The position numbers and the translations under genes were made by a program. The notes under the pieces are model-generated. The model was not told the origin of the DNA. It worked only from the letters and a program-made list of their open reading frames with translations, and did not search any database. 64,000 nt of DNA, taken from Dyadobacter sp. NIV53. GTDB lineage: Bacteria; Bacteroidota; Bacteroidia; Cytophagales; Spirosomataceae. Positions 35,086 through 43,097 of the stretch are shown piece after piece; position 1 is the stretch's first letter, and each line of letters begins with the position of its first letter. The stretch covers positions 1,426,001 to 1,490,000 of the forward strand of contig NZ_CP081299.1 of NCBI RefSeq assembly GCF_019711195.1. The letters run 5' to 3'.

Positions 35086-37644
35086 CTATTTTGGCTGGCC
35101 TCCTGCCGGTGCCGGCCCGGATTGTGTCTGGCTTCCTCCCTCACTTTTCACATCATCATTATTTACCGACTTGGCTTTTTTTCTTGGTGCTTCCATAGTC
35201 ATTTTACCAATTTTGTAAGTGAATGTGAGACGAACGCCGCGGTTATACAAGTACACATCGTTCACCTGGTTGAACTGTGCAGAATTTAATTCTGTATGGA
35301 TGTTGTAACGGCGGCTCAGGAAGTTTTCAGCAGCCAATCCAACGCTTCCCTTTTTGTTCCCAAATTCCTTTTTTACACCCAGCGTATAAAATCCAAAACC
35401 ACCCTGCCTGCCTTGCAGCTGTATCTGGGTTCCCTGCATGAATCCAAAAGCCTGAGCTCCCCAGCCATTTTTAAATGTAGCCTGCGAAAATACACCTCCG
35501 CTAACGTTGATGCCAGAGTTGCTGATATTTTGGGGCATACCATTTGCATCTGCTGTCTGCCCGGCTAATGTGGTATAAAACGCATTGGAAAATATTCCTA
35601 CGTTAATTTTAGAGGTAGCGGCTAGATTCGCAAAAAGGTTAATTCCGTAAGCATGCTGTTTCCCGACATTTTCATAGGTAGTTACGATGGCTCCGGCCAG
35701 TGTATCAGATGGCTGGCGAACCTGTGAAATGGCATTGTTGGTAACGCGTCCAAAAAATGTAGCATTGATAAAAGTCTTCTTGATATTTTTACTTACACCC
35801 AATTCAAAATTATTGGTCAGTTCAGGCCTTAACTCAGGATTTCCGATCGTAATGTTCTGGGGATTGGCAGTATTGAAATTGGGATTAAGCTGCGCAAGCC
35901 CCGGCCGCTGGATACGACGGTTGTAACCAAGTTTCAGTGTAGTTCCTTTAATCGTTTTCGAAGCATTTACACTGGGAACCAGTACGCCATAATTACCGAT
36001 TCCGATCTGCCCTTCCTGTGTACTTGCATCAATAAAAGTATGTTCGTACCGAACCCCGCCTTTAAATGTGTAGCGTTTTTTGGTCGTGTATGTGTAGGAT
36101 GTATAACCGGCTGCAATGTTCTGATGATATGTTAATTCACCGGAAGGCTGTCCTGCTTCTGGTCGATAATCACCGGTAGACTCGGCTATCAGATAACTGT
36201 AATTACTGTTCACTTCCCGAAAAATACCTTTTCCTCCGAATTCCAGCAACTGGTTTTTCTTGATCGGCGTTTGGTAATCTGTTTGAAAAGTAAATTCCTG
36301 GTTGATATTTTTATTGATATTTTTCTGGCGGTTAGTCAGTTGGTTACTGCTATTAAGCAAATCCGCATCGAAATCATTGGTCAGGTCATTGCGGCTGTAT
36401 AAGGTTGAAATACTCCACTCCTGCTGGGGTTTGAATGTATGAAGGTAATCTACATTCGCATCCACAGTTCCTGACAAATTTTTAGTGTCAACATTACGGC
36501 TTGATGTAAGATCCGGATCACCATTTTTGAAAAGCCGCGTAACCAGATCCTGCTGGCTTGTGAAATTCCGTACACCATAACGAACGCCGGCCGTAAGGCT
36601 TTGGTTTTTGGCCAGATCATAATCAAATCCTAAATTATACTGACCAAAAAGCCCTTTGCTGCTTCCATCCCCACTTTGTCTGGTTAAGGTTGTAACATTA
36701 TTTACAATACTTGTCTGATCAAGGTTTGTTTTCGTGATGGTATTGTAGTTCCCACGCCCAAAACCACCAATGTTGAAACCTGCTTTACCCTTCCTGTAAC
36801 TGCCGTTCAGCGAAAGAGATGAGCCACGATTACCAACTCCTGCGTCTACATTCAGGTTCAACCCTTGCAGGCTATTCTTTTTGGTAATAATATTAATGAT
36901 ACCGGCAGAGCCTTCTGCATCATATTTGGACGATGGACTCGTAATAACTTCAACCGTTTTGATCTGGTCAGCCGGGATTTGTTTCAAAGCATCAGAAACA
37001 CTGGTCGCAATAATTGTACTCGGTTTATTGTTGATGAGAACCTTGATATTCTGGCTGCCTCTCAGCGACACATTACCATCCAGATCAACCGTAAGCAAAG
37101 GAACTTTACGCAAAACATCAGAAGCATCTCCTCCTTTTGAAGAAATATCTTTTTCAGCATTATACACGAGCCGGTCCACTTTTTCCTCAATCAAAGCAGC
37201 TTGTCCGGTAACAGTTACTTCTTCAAGCGTTTTGGTGTTGGACGCAAATTTTATAACGCCCAGATTCAATTCCTGCCCTTTGGCCAAAGTGATATTGTTA
37301 AGCGTTTTGTTTGCGTAGCCAATAAAGGAAATCAGTATCTTATACTCGCCTGCAACTACTTTTTCAAGTTCAAACTTACCCTTTTCGTCCGCCATTGTGC
37401 CATCCACTGCTTGTCCGGTTGCTTTGTTATACAGTGCAATGCTCGCAAATTCAATGCCTTTTGTGGTGGTGGAATCAACAATGGTACCGCTGATCTTTGC
37501 AGATCCTTTCGGGCTCTGATCACCCGCTGTTCCCGGCAATGCTTTTGGCGCCGCGTTTCCTGCCGATGGAAACTGTGCGAATGCAGGCACCGTGAAAGTG
37601 ACTGCAAGAATGATAATAGCCAGGAAAAATTTATTCATGTTCAT
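35086..37644 (-). CDS. Outer-membrane beta-barrel receptor with carboxypeptidase regulatory-like and plug domains
   Basis: The product is about 852 aa. It has a signal peptide (MNMNKFFLAIIILAVTFTVPAFAQ). A carboxypeptidase-like domain follows (KISGTIVDSTTTKGIEFASIAL, residues 51-130), then a TonB plug segment, DRLVYNAEKDISSKGGDASDVLRKVP, and SSKYDAEGSAGIINIITKK near 215-255. A long barrel ends in a Gly/Pro-rich cytosolic-looking tail. I chose ATG 37644 over an upstream frame at 37713 because it begins the signal peptide. Such proteins belong to the OMP_b-brl_3 family; ligands range from siderophores to peptides. The nearby iron-permease-like gene hints at metal uptake, but they are not overlapping. 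Confidence 0.88.
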   Translation of the reverse strand: MNMNKFFLAIIILAVTFTVPAFAQFPSAGNAAPKALPGTAGDQSPKGSAKISGTIVDSTTTKGIEFASIALYNKATGQAVDGTMADEKGKFELEKVVAGEYKILISFIGYANKTLNNITLAKGQELNLGVIKFASNTKTLEEVTVTGQAALIEEKVDRLVYNAEKDISSKGGDASDVLRKVPLLTVDLDGNVSLRGSQNIKVLINNKPSTIIATSVSDALKQIPADQIKTVEVITSPSSKYDAEGSAGIINIITKKNSLQGLNLNVDAGVGNRGSSLSLNGSYRKGKAGFNIGGFGRGNYNTITKTNLDQTSIVNNVTTLTRQSGDGSSKGLFGQYNLGFDYDLAKNQSLTAGVRYGVRNFTSQQDLVTRLFKNGDPDLTSSRNVDTKNLSGTVDANVDYLHTFKPQQEWSISTLYSRNDLTNDFDADLLNSSNQLTNRQKNINKNINQEFTFQTDYQTPIKKNQLLEFGGKGIFREVNSNYSYLIAESTGDYRPEAGQPSGELTYHQNIAAGYTSYTYTTKKRYTFKGGVRYEHTFIDASTQEGQIGIGNYGVLVPSVNASKTIKGTTLKLGYNRRIQRPGLAQLNPNFNTANPQNITIGNPELRPELTNNFELGVSKNIKKTFINATFFGRVTNNAISQVRQPSDTLAGAIVTTYENVGKQHAYGINLFANLAATSKINVGIFSNAFYTTLAGQTADANGMPQNISNSGINVSGGVFSQATFKNGWGAQAFGFMQGTQIQLQGRQGGFGFYTLGVKKEFGNKKGSVGLAAENFLSRRYNIHTELNSAQFNQVNDVYLYNRGVRLTFTYKIGKMTMEAPRKKAKSVNNDDVKSEGGSQTQSGPAPAGGQPK

Positions 37645-37768
37645 AGTTTCAGTTTTACGCAATAAAGGTGCGATAGAAATGAAACTTCCGAAAATTAAAT
37701 GTGATGAAGGCATTGATAGCGCGGACGAATGTGTAGAAACGTCCGACAGGCGATTTTAACAATATTGG

Positions 37769-38242
37769 TCAATCTACTTCCGGTTCATTTTTTCTTGACT
37801 TGAATTTCTTCTTTTTCTCGTATAAATCATCGGCTGCGTCTATGGAATGTGAAAGGTGGATGTCGTGGTCCTTTTCTGAAATATCCGAGAGGCGCTGATA
37901 AAATTTGTGCAGTGTATCGAGTTCAGCTTCACTTAAATCCTCTATATCGACCATTCTGTTGCTTGCATGCCGGCTTGCTGCAATCAGTTCATTCAGTTTG
38001 AGTTGTATGGCTTTGGAATCTTTATTCTGGGATTTCTGGATAATAAATACCATCAGAAAAGTAATAATCGTAGTGCCGGTATTGATCACCAGCTGCCATG
38101 TATCAGAATATCCAAATAACGGCCCTGTTATTCCCCAAACTAAAATAATGGCAAATGCAACGCCGAATGCTAACGAACTCCCTGTCCATTTGGTAACCTT
38201 GGTGGCCACTTTTTCAAATGCTTCGCTGATCTTTTCTGACAT
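37769..38242 (-). CDS. Low-affinity iron permease family protein
   Basis: The 157-aa protein has two membrane helices (SSLAFGVAFAIILVWGITGPLFGYS near 22-46 and WQLVINTGTTIITFLMVFIIQKSQNKD near 49-75). A charged helical tail follows, with KAIQLKLNELIAA and DIEDLSEAELDTL. This matches the bacterial low-affinity iron permease domain, named after yeast Fet4 homology; its real substrate in bacteria is unproven. An IS5-family element is inserted 14 nt upstream of the start codon, so native promoter and leader sequences have been displaced. Confidence 0.85.
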   Translation of the reverse strand: MSEKISEAFEKVATKVTKWTGSSLAFGVAFAIILVWGITGPLFGYSDTWQLVINTGTTIITFLMVFIIQKSQNKDSKAIQLKLNELIAASRHASNRMVDIEDLSEAELDTLHKFYQRLSDISEKDHDIHLSHSIDAADDLYEKKKKFKSRKNEPEVD

Positions 38243-38256
38243 CTAAATTTTGTTTA

Positions 38257-39114
38257 GAGTGTGTTGGGAAATTAAGTTTGGTTTTTAAGACATATTCGTT
38301 GTAACATTAATTGGGTATTTGCTAAATATAGCCATGCAACTGACGAAGATGTGGTATATTCATAGTCTTTGACTAGCCTGCGGAAATAATTAGTCCAAGA
38401 TATGCTTCTTTCTACCACCCACCGTTTTGCCACTGGAACAAATCCTTTTGCTGATTCTGGACGGGAAGCTTTTTCAAAATCGAAACCAAATTCATTTATA
38501 TTTTTAGCAAATACGCCGTTATACGCTTGGTCTCCATATATTTTTTCAAGACGATCACTATAATACAAAATATGTGGTACTAGTGCTAGAGCTGCTGGTC
38601 CATCTCCAATATTACCTGCGTGGACATGGGCAGCCCAAAGGCGACCACCGCTGTCAACAAGTAACTGTCTTTTACGCCCGTTAACTTTTTTGTTTGCATC
38701 AATTCCACGATCTTCAAAAATTCCTGGTGACAGTTTAACACTTTGACTATCAATGCAAAATATGGAAGGATATTCTTCTCTTTCTTGATTTTTTCTATCC
38801 AGTTGATTAACGACGCGGTTGATCCTTTCAAATAATCCATTACGTTTCCACTTGTCAAAATAATAGTAAACAGCTTGCCAATTTGGCCATTGAGCAGGAA
38901 GGTTTCTCCACTGACAACCAGTTCGGACTACATAAAGTAAGGCATTCATCACCTGCCTAAGATCTAATTTTCTTTTTCTTTTTAAATTAAAAAATGGTAA
39001 AATTGCCTCCCATTGGGGATCGGTCAGTTCCAAAAACTGTTTGTTCACATCTTTGAAGTTTGGTCACAACAAAGTTGATACGATCCCTAATATTTTCAAT
39101 ATCCCAACACACTC
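38257..39114 (-). mobile_element. IS5-family insertion sequence (858 bp) with TTA target duplication
   Basis: Inverted ends GAGTGTGTTGGGA (38257-38269) and TCCCAACACACTC (39102-39114) bound a single transposase gene. The bases TTA occur directly outside both ends (38254-38256 and 39115-39117), matching the short TNA duplications of IS5 subgroups. The element appears complete and the transposase frame is intact, which suggests recent insertion. It separates the permease gene from its upstream region. Confidence 0.88.
38272..39048 (-). CDS. IS5-family DDE transposase
   Basis: The 258-aa protein has a N-terminal DUF4096-like helix-turn-helix region (LTDPQWEAILPFF....RQVMNALLYVVRTGCQWRNLP). The DDE catalytic residues are in FCIDSQSVKLS near 97, IYGDQAYNG near 170 and the VVERSISWTNYFRRL region near 212. 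It is uninterrupted and fills the insertion sequence from end to end. It catalyses cut-and-paste movement of its own element. Confidence 0.92.
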   Translation of the reverse strand: MNKQFLELTDPQWEAILPFFNLKRKRKLDLRQVMNALLYVVRTGCQWRNLPAQWPNWQAVYYYFDKWKRNGLFERINRVVNQLDRKNQEREEYPSIFCIDSQSVKLSPGIFEDRGIDANKKVNGRKRQLLVDSGGRLWAAHVHAGNIGDGPAALALVPHILYYSDRLEKIYGDQAYNGVFAKNINEFGFDFEKASRPESAKGFVPVAKRWVVERSISWTNYFRRLVKDYEYTTSSSVAWLYLANTQLMLQRICLKNQT

Positions 39115-39409
39115 TTAACTGATAATGGTACGGTTTTAGAATTTCATATTGCTAACAACACAAAAGTCTCCTTTTAATCATATAAACCCTTACGCAAATC
39201 ATTAATTTTCAGTTAAAATTATGTATTCGGCAACATGTCGCAAACTATCTTTTCTGTGTAGTATGGGGGAAATGTATAAGTTGCAAAAATTAAAAATCAG
39301 AACTAATAGCTTATAAATTCAGATTTTCGTGCAAAATCATCTACAATTTTATTTCAAATATATTCGATTACATTTTCCATCTCAACAACCAAAATTAACT
39401 TTCGATTTT

Positions 39410-40174
39410 ATGGCTCTTTCTCTACCTACCTCATTTTATCATAGAAAATCTAAATTTCAGCTTATATATTTCCAACTTTTCTTAATTGCTTTTCTTTTTA
39501 CTTTCAGCAGCTGCAAAAGCATCAAAGACAGCCCGAAATTTAAATTTGAAGATGGTATATATACGTCAAAGGTAAATGGTAAAAAACAATCGGTTTATAT
39601 CGAGAATACGAACGATTCCATAGTTGTATATGCATTGGCAAAAGGCTGGCAACGATTGTCACTCAATGCTGCCTCTATTCCCAAGCTTACTTATCCGCAA
39701 AAAACTTCCACCAAAACAATCCGTACAAACAAATACCAGCAGAATAGCTTTGATATTGATATCCTGACGATTCCGCTCAAATTCCGCCCTTCCGTATCTT
39801 CTTTCCCAAGTCAGCTTAACAACAGCCTGAACGGAACGGTATACGTAGGATACAGAAATGACACTTACAGCTTGTCTTACGACAAAAACCCAATAGGGAT
39901 ACTTAGTCAAAAAATTACCCATTACGGAATTTCAGCTGGTATTATTACAGGAATTGGCACGACAGCAATGAATCCCTTTGTAACCAATAACCAGATTGCA
40001 ATTGAATACGAAGGATTTGTATGGTCAAAAGGAATAGCTGTCATTATGGGTGTTGATAAGTTTACATTTGGAATTGCAGCCGCACTGGATCACCTGATAG
40101 ATAAAAACCGGAGTTACTGGCAATATCAGGGAAAACCGTACGTCGGCTTGGCATTAGGGCTGAACCTTAACTAA
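39410..40174 (+). CDS. Lipoprotein of unknown function
   Basis: The product is about 254 aa. A hydrophobic leader ends in a lipobox, FTFSSCKS (near residue 33), which predicts lipidation at the cysteine. The mature part contains beta-rich Gly/Tyr sequence: NGTVYVGYRNDTYSLSYD near 145 and SAGIITGIGTTAMNPFVT near 175. An ending GKPYVGLALGLNLN recalls barrel proteins. ATG 39410 is preferred over an upstream start at 39329 as it gives a normal-length leader. I do not recognise the family. Confidence 0.75.
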   Translation: MALSLPTSFYHRKSKFQLIYFQLFLIAFLFTFSSCKSIKDSPKFKFEDGIYTSKVNGKKQSVYIENTNDSIVVYALAKGWQRLSLNAASIPKLTYPQKTSTKTIRTNKYQQNSFDIDILTIPLKFRPSVSSFPSQLNNSLNGTVYVGYRNDTYSLSYDKNPIGILSQKITHYGISAGIITGIGTTAMNPFVTNNQIAIEYEGFVWSKGIAVIMGVDKFTFGIAAALDHLIDKNRSYWQYQGKPYVGLALGLNLN

Positions 40175-40239
40175 ATGGTGGTTGGCATAAAAATTTGTAG
40201 GGTATAACAAACTACGTTAAGCCAATAATAAATCCCGTT

Positions 40240-41535
40240 ATGAATAAAGTCAAATTTACTTTCACTCTTGTTAAGGACAGTTTCACAGAATTCATGAACG
40301 ATAACGGCCTGAAATTAAGTGCCGCACTGTCCTATTATACAATATTTTCCCTGGCTCCTTTACTACTGGTAATCATATCCATAGTTAGCCTTGTGTATGG
40401 ACGCGATGCTTTTCAGGGAGACCTTTTTGGTCAGATCCGGGGACTGGTTGGTAATGAAGCAGCAATACAGCTTCAGGAACTTATTAAAAATGCAGCTATC
40501 TCTGATAAGTCTGGTATAGCGTCGGTTATTGGTATAGTTACGCTTATTATTGGAGCAACGGGGGTTTTTGCCGAAATACAGGATTCCATCAATTATATCT
40601 GGGCTATTAAGTCAAAACCAAAGAAAAGCTGGTTGCAATACCTGAAAAACAGGTTGTTGTCCTTTTCGCTGATCCTTACCTTAGGATTTTTACTCATTGT
40701 TTCTCTTGGTGTAAATACCGTGGTTGATTTGTTAAGCAGCCGGCTGGAACGTTACTTTTCAGAAGTTTCGGTTATAATCTTTGCCGGTCTGAACATTGCA
40801 CTCGTACTATTTATTATCACCGCATTATTTACAGTTATTTTCAAAGTGCTACCTGACGGGCACGTCCGTTGGAAAGAATGTATGGTTGGCGCTGCATTTA
40901 CTGCAATACTTTTTGCAATCGGAAAATTCGGTATCAGTTTTTATCTGGGACAACAGGATTTAGGGGCAACCTATGGGGCATCTGCTTCGATTGTGATACT
41001 GCTTACCTGGGTGTATTATTCCTCAATTATTTTATATTTTGGAGCTGAATTTACAAAAGTCTATGCCAAAGTAGACGGAACAGCCATATCTCCGAATGAA
41101 CATGCAGTACTGATTGTACGGGAAGAAGTAGAGGACAAAGCGGCAACTGCTTTTGCAAGAGCCGCTGATCCGGATGCTGACACTGTTGTACCTGAACGGG
41201 AAGAAGCAGAGAATCTCATGCAAATGATCATCCGCTTCATTGATGACAAATTTGATGCGCTTGCAAAAGAAGCAGGTAAACGAATAGGCCAGATTCCGGC
41301 TACCGGGGTATTTTACGTGTTAATTTTCGTAGTAGTTTTCGCCGTTGTAGTAACATTTTTATTGCTGATCGGGCAATTGATTAACCGGGGGCTGAATAGT
41401 GATTATCTGGGTTATCTGATCCTCCTTGCCTTCTTCGTAGTCGTGATTGTTTTAGGTATTGTATTCCGCAAAAATACAACTGAATTGGTGGAAAAAGTAA
41501 TATCCCGCTCAGTGAAAGACAATATGAAGGAATAA
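40240..41535 (+). CDS. YihY/BrkB-family membrane protein
   Basis: The 431-aa polytopic protein has the family start GLKLSAALSYYTIFSLAPLLLVIISI near residues 24-49. GATGVFAEIQDSINYIW follows near 105, then GATYGASASIVILLTWVYYSSIILYFGAEFTKVYA near 245-280. About six core helices lie before a C-terminal extension with two extra helices. The family was once misassigned as ribonuclease BN; its true role, perhaps lipid or solute handling in the inner membrane, is not settled. It converges with the receiver-domain gene at 41574. Confidence 0.88.
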   Translation: MNKVKFTFTLVKDSFTEFMNDNGLKLSAALSYYTIFSLAPLLLVIISIVSLVYGRDAFQGDLFGQIRGLVGNEAAIQLQELIKNAAISDKSGIASVIGIVTLIIGATGVFAEIQDSINYIWAIKSKPKKSWLQYLKNRLLSFSLILTLGFLLIVSLGVNTVVDLLSSRLERYFSEVSVIIFAGLNIALVLFIITALFTVIFKVLPDGHVRWKECMVGAAFTAILFAIGKFGISFYLGQQDLGATYGASASIVILLTWVYYSSIILYFGAEFTKVYAKVDGTAISPNEHAVLIVREEVEDKAATAFARAADPDADTVVPEREEAENLMQMIIRFIDDKFDALAKEAGKRIGQIPATGVFYVLIFVVVFAVVVTFLLLIGQLINRGLNSDYLGYLILLAFFVVVIVLGIVFRKNTTELVEKVISRSVKDNMKE

Positions 41536-41573
41536 ACCCAATGTAAAATTTACTTTGAATTCGTGATATTACA

Positions 41574-42059
41574 TCAAATGATAGTGGTATCATTAATTTT
41601 TTCTGCCTCCTTCGCTGATGGCAACCGATTAAAATCAAGCCAGTAATGACAGATCGTTTCAAGCGTTGTGCGCAAATCCTGAAATTCAATGGGTTTCGTC
41701 AAAAACGAGTTTGCACCTGCCTGGTAACATAATGTCACATCCTGAGGTGTTTCATCGCCTGTCATAATAATTATTGGCAGCGTTTTCCATTGTATATGTT
41801 TGTTATCAGGCGTTTTCCGAAGTAATTTAAGCAATTCATAGCCATTAAATAATGGCATTCGCAGGTCAAGAACGATCAGTCCGGGATAATTTCCGTTATA
41901 GTCATCTCCTGACTGTAAAATCAGAAAATTGTATAAATCTTCTCCGCCGGTAAAGAACCTGACAGGATACTCTGGCAAAAATTTTGTAAAAATGCTTTGT
42001 ACCAGAAACCTGTGATCGGCAGAATCGTCAACAATGTATAATTCTTTTTTATCGCTCAT
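41574..42059 (-). CDS. Single-domain response regulator
   Basis: The 161-aa receiver has the acidic pair in YIVDDSADHRFL (residues 9-20), phospho-acceptor Asp in LIVLDLRMP near 63, Thr in IIIMTGDETPQD near 100 and Lys in FLTKPIEF near 121. There is no output domain, so it works by protein contact or as a phosphorelay intermediate. It resembles the 42608 receiver closely (both have VDDS, ETPD/Q and KPIEF), which suggests duplication. It is last in the kinase operon. Confidence 0.88.
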   Translation of the reverse strand: MSDKKELYIVDDSADHRFLVQSIFTKFLPEYPVRFFTGGEDLYNFLILQSGDDYNGNYPGLIVLDLRMPLFNGYELLKLLRKTPDNKHIQWKTLPIIIMTGDETPQDVTLCYQAGANSFLTKPIEFQDLRTTLETICHYWLDFNRLPSAKEAEKINDTTII

Positions 42060-42110
42060 GTGTGTTCAATTTTGAAAAAAAGAATAAAAAAATATGTTGT
42101 TTAAATTGTT

Positions 42111-42578
42111 TTAATATGGAAGTATTACAGTTTCCATCCAGTGTTTACGGATATTGTTAAAATAATCCAGCCAGGACGCATAATTCAACGGCTTAACTGT
42201 ATATGCACTGCCTCCATTGGAATAAGCTTCACGAATATCTTCCTGATCCTCGGAACCGCTTAAAATGATAACAGGAAGCATCTTTATTGATGACGTATGC
42301 TCCTTTATCCATTTTAAAACCTGCCAGCCATCTTCCTTTTCCGGCAAATATAAATCCAGCAGTATCAATTTCGGCAAAGCAACCTTTAATGCAAGCATTT
42401 CATCCAGCAACATCAGAGCCTGGACAGGATCATTGGCAATGATTAGTTCAACCTCAGGAATACATTCCTTTATTGCCAATTTGATAATTTCAGTCTGATC
42501 CGGATTATCTTCTACCAGTAAAATTTTACCGTTCCGGAAATTATGTTTTTTAATCTTTTCAATTTCTGTATCTATCAT
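42111..42578 (-). CDS. Single-domain response regulator (RcpA-like)
   Basis: The 155-aa receiver has LLVEDNPDQTEIIKLAI near residue 20, phospho-acceptor Asp in LILLDLYLPEKEDGW near 74, VIILSGSEDQEDI near 102 and VKPLNYASW near 128. The sequence after the acceptor Asp (LPEKEDGW) marks the RcpA/phytochrome-type receivers. It differs from its two neighbours, so it is not part of their duplication. It has no output domain. It lies between the other two receivers in one operon with the large kinase. Confidence 0.88.
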   Translation of the reverse strand: MIDTEIEKIKKHNFRNGKILLVEDNPDQTEIIKLAIKECIPEVELIIANDPVQALMLLDEMLALKVALPKLILLDLYLPEKEDGWQVLKWIKEHTSSIKMLPVIILSGSEDQEDIREAYSNGGSAYTVKPLNYASWLDYFNNIRKHWMETVILPY

Positions 42579-42607
42579 CTTAGTTGATTTAACAACTCAT
42601 TATTTGT

Positions 42608-43060
42608 TTACCTGCCTATCAATTCCGGCACTTGATTTATCTGAAGCCAAAAATAGCAAACTGAATTTAAAAGCTCTTTCAGGTGTTCGAACTCAATAGG
42701 TTTTTTAAGAAAAGCGTTGGCTCCTGCTCCGTAACAGGCTGATACTTCATCTGGTGTTTCGTCATTGCTCATCATCACGATCGGAATCAGGCTAACAAAA
42801 TTAAAATCCTCATTTACCGGATCTTTAATCTGTTTTAATGTCTGATAACCGCTCATTTCGGGCATATTCAGATCCATCAGAATCAGAGATGGTGGTTTGT
42901 CTACAGAACCCTCTTCCAGCAATAAAAGCTGCTTCAAAACAATTTCCCCTCCAGAAAAAAACCGTACAAAGTACTGTGGTAGGAATTTATTAAAAACCTG
43001 CTGAATGAGAAACCGGTAATCATCAGAATCGTCAACAATGTATATTTCCTTCCTTTCCAT
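42608..43060 (-). CDS. Single-domain response regulator
   Basis: The 150-aa receiver has YIVDDSDDYRFL (residues 7-18), phospho-acceptor Asp in LILMDLNMPEMSG near 63, IVMMSNDETPDEV near 98 and FLKKPIEFEHL near 121. It is the closest relative in the window of the 41574 receiver. It starts 37 nt downstream of the kinase stop and is the likely first target of that kinase. It has no output domain. Confidence 0.88.
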   Translation of the reverse strand: MERKEIYIVDDSDDYRFLIQQVFNKFLPQYFVRFFSGGEIVLKQLLLLEEGSVDKPPSLILMDLNMPEMSGYQTLKQIKDPVNEDFNFVSLIPIVMMSNDETPDEVSACYGAGANAFLKKPIEFEHLKELLNSVCYFWLQINQVPELIGR

Positions 43061-43097
43061 TATATAAGTTGAGTAAAATTTTCGCGTATTCTAAGTT

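Noticed and set aside
35296..35568. Second plus-strand frame opposite the receptor
   Set aside because: Same reason: antisense shadow with no supporting features.
36881..37318. Long plus-strand frame opposite the outer-membrane receptor
   Set aside because: It is a codon-bias shadow of the receptor gene on the other strand; the translation has no domain character.
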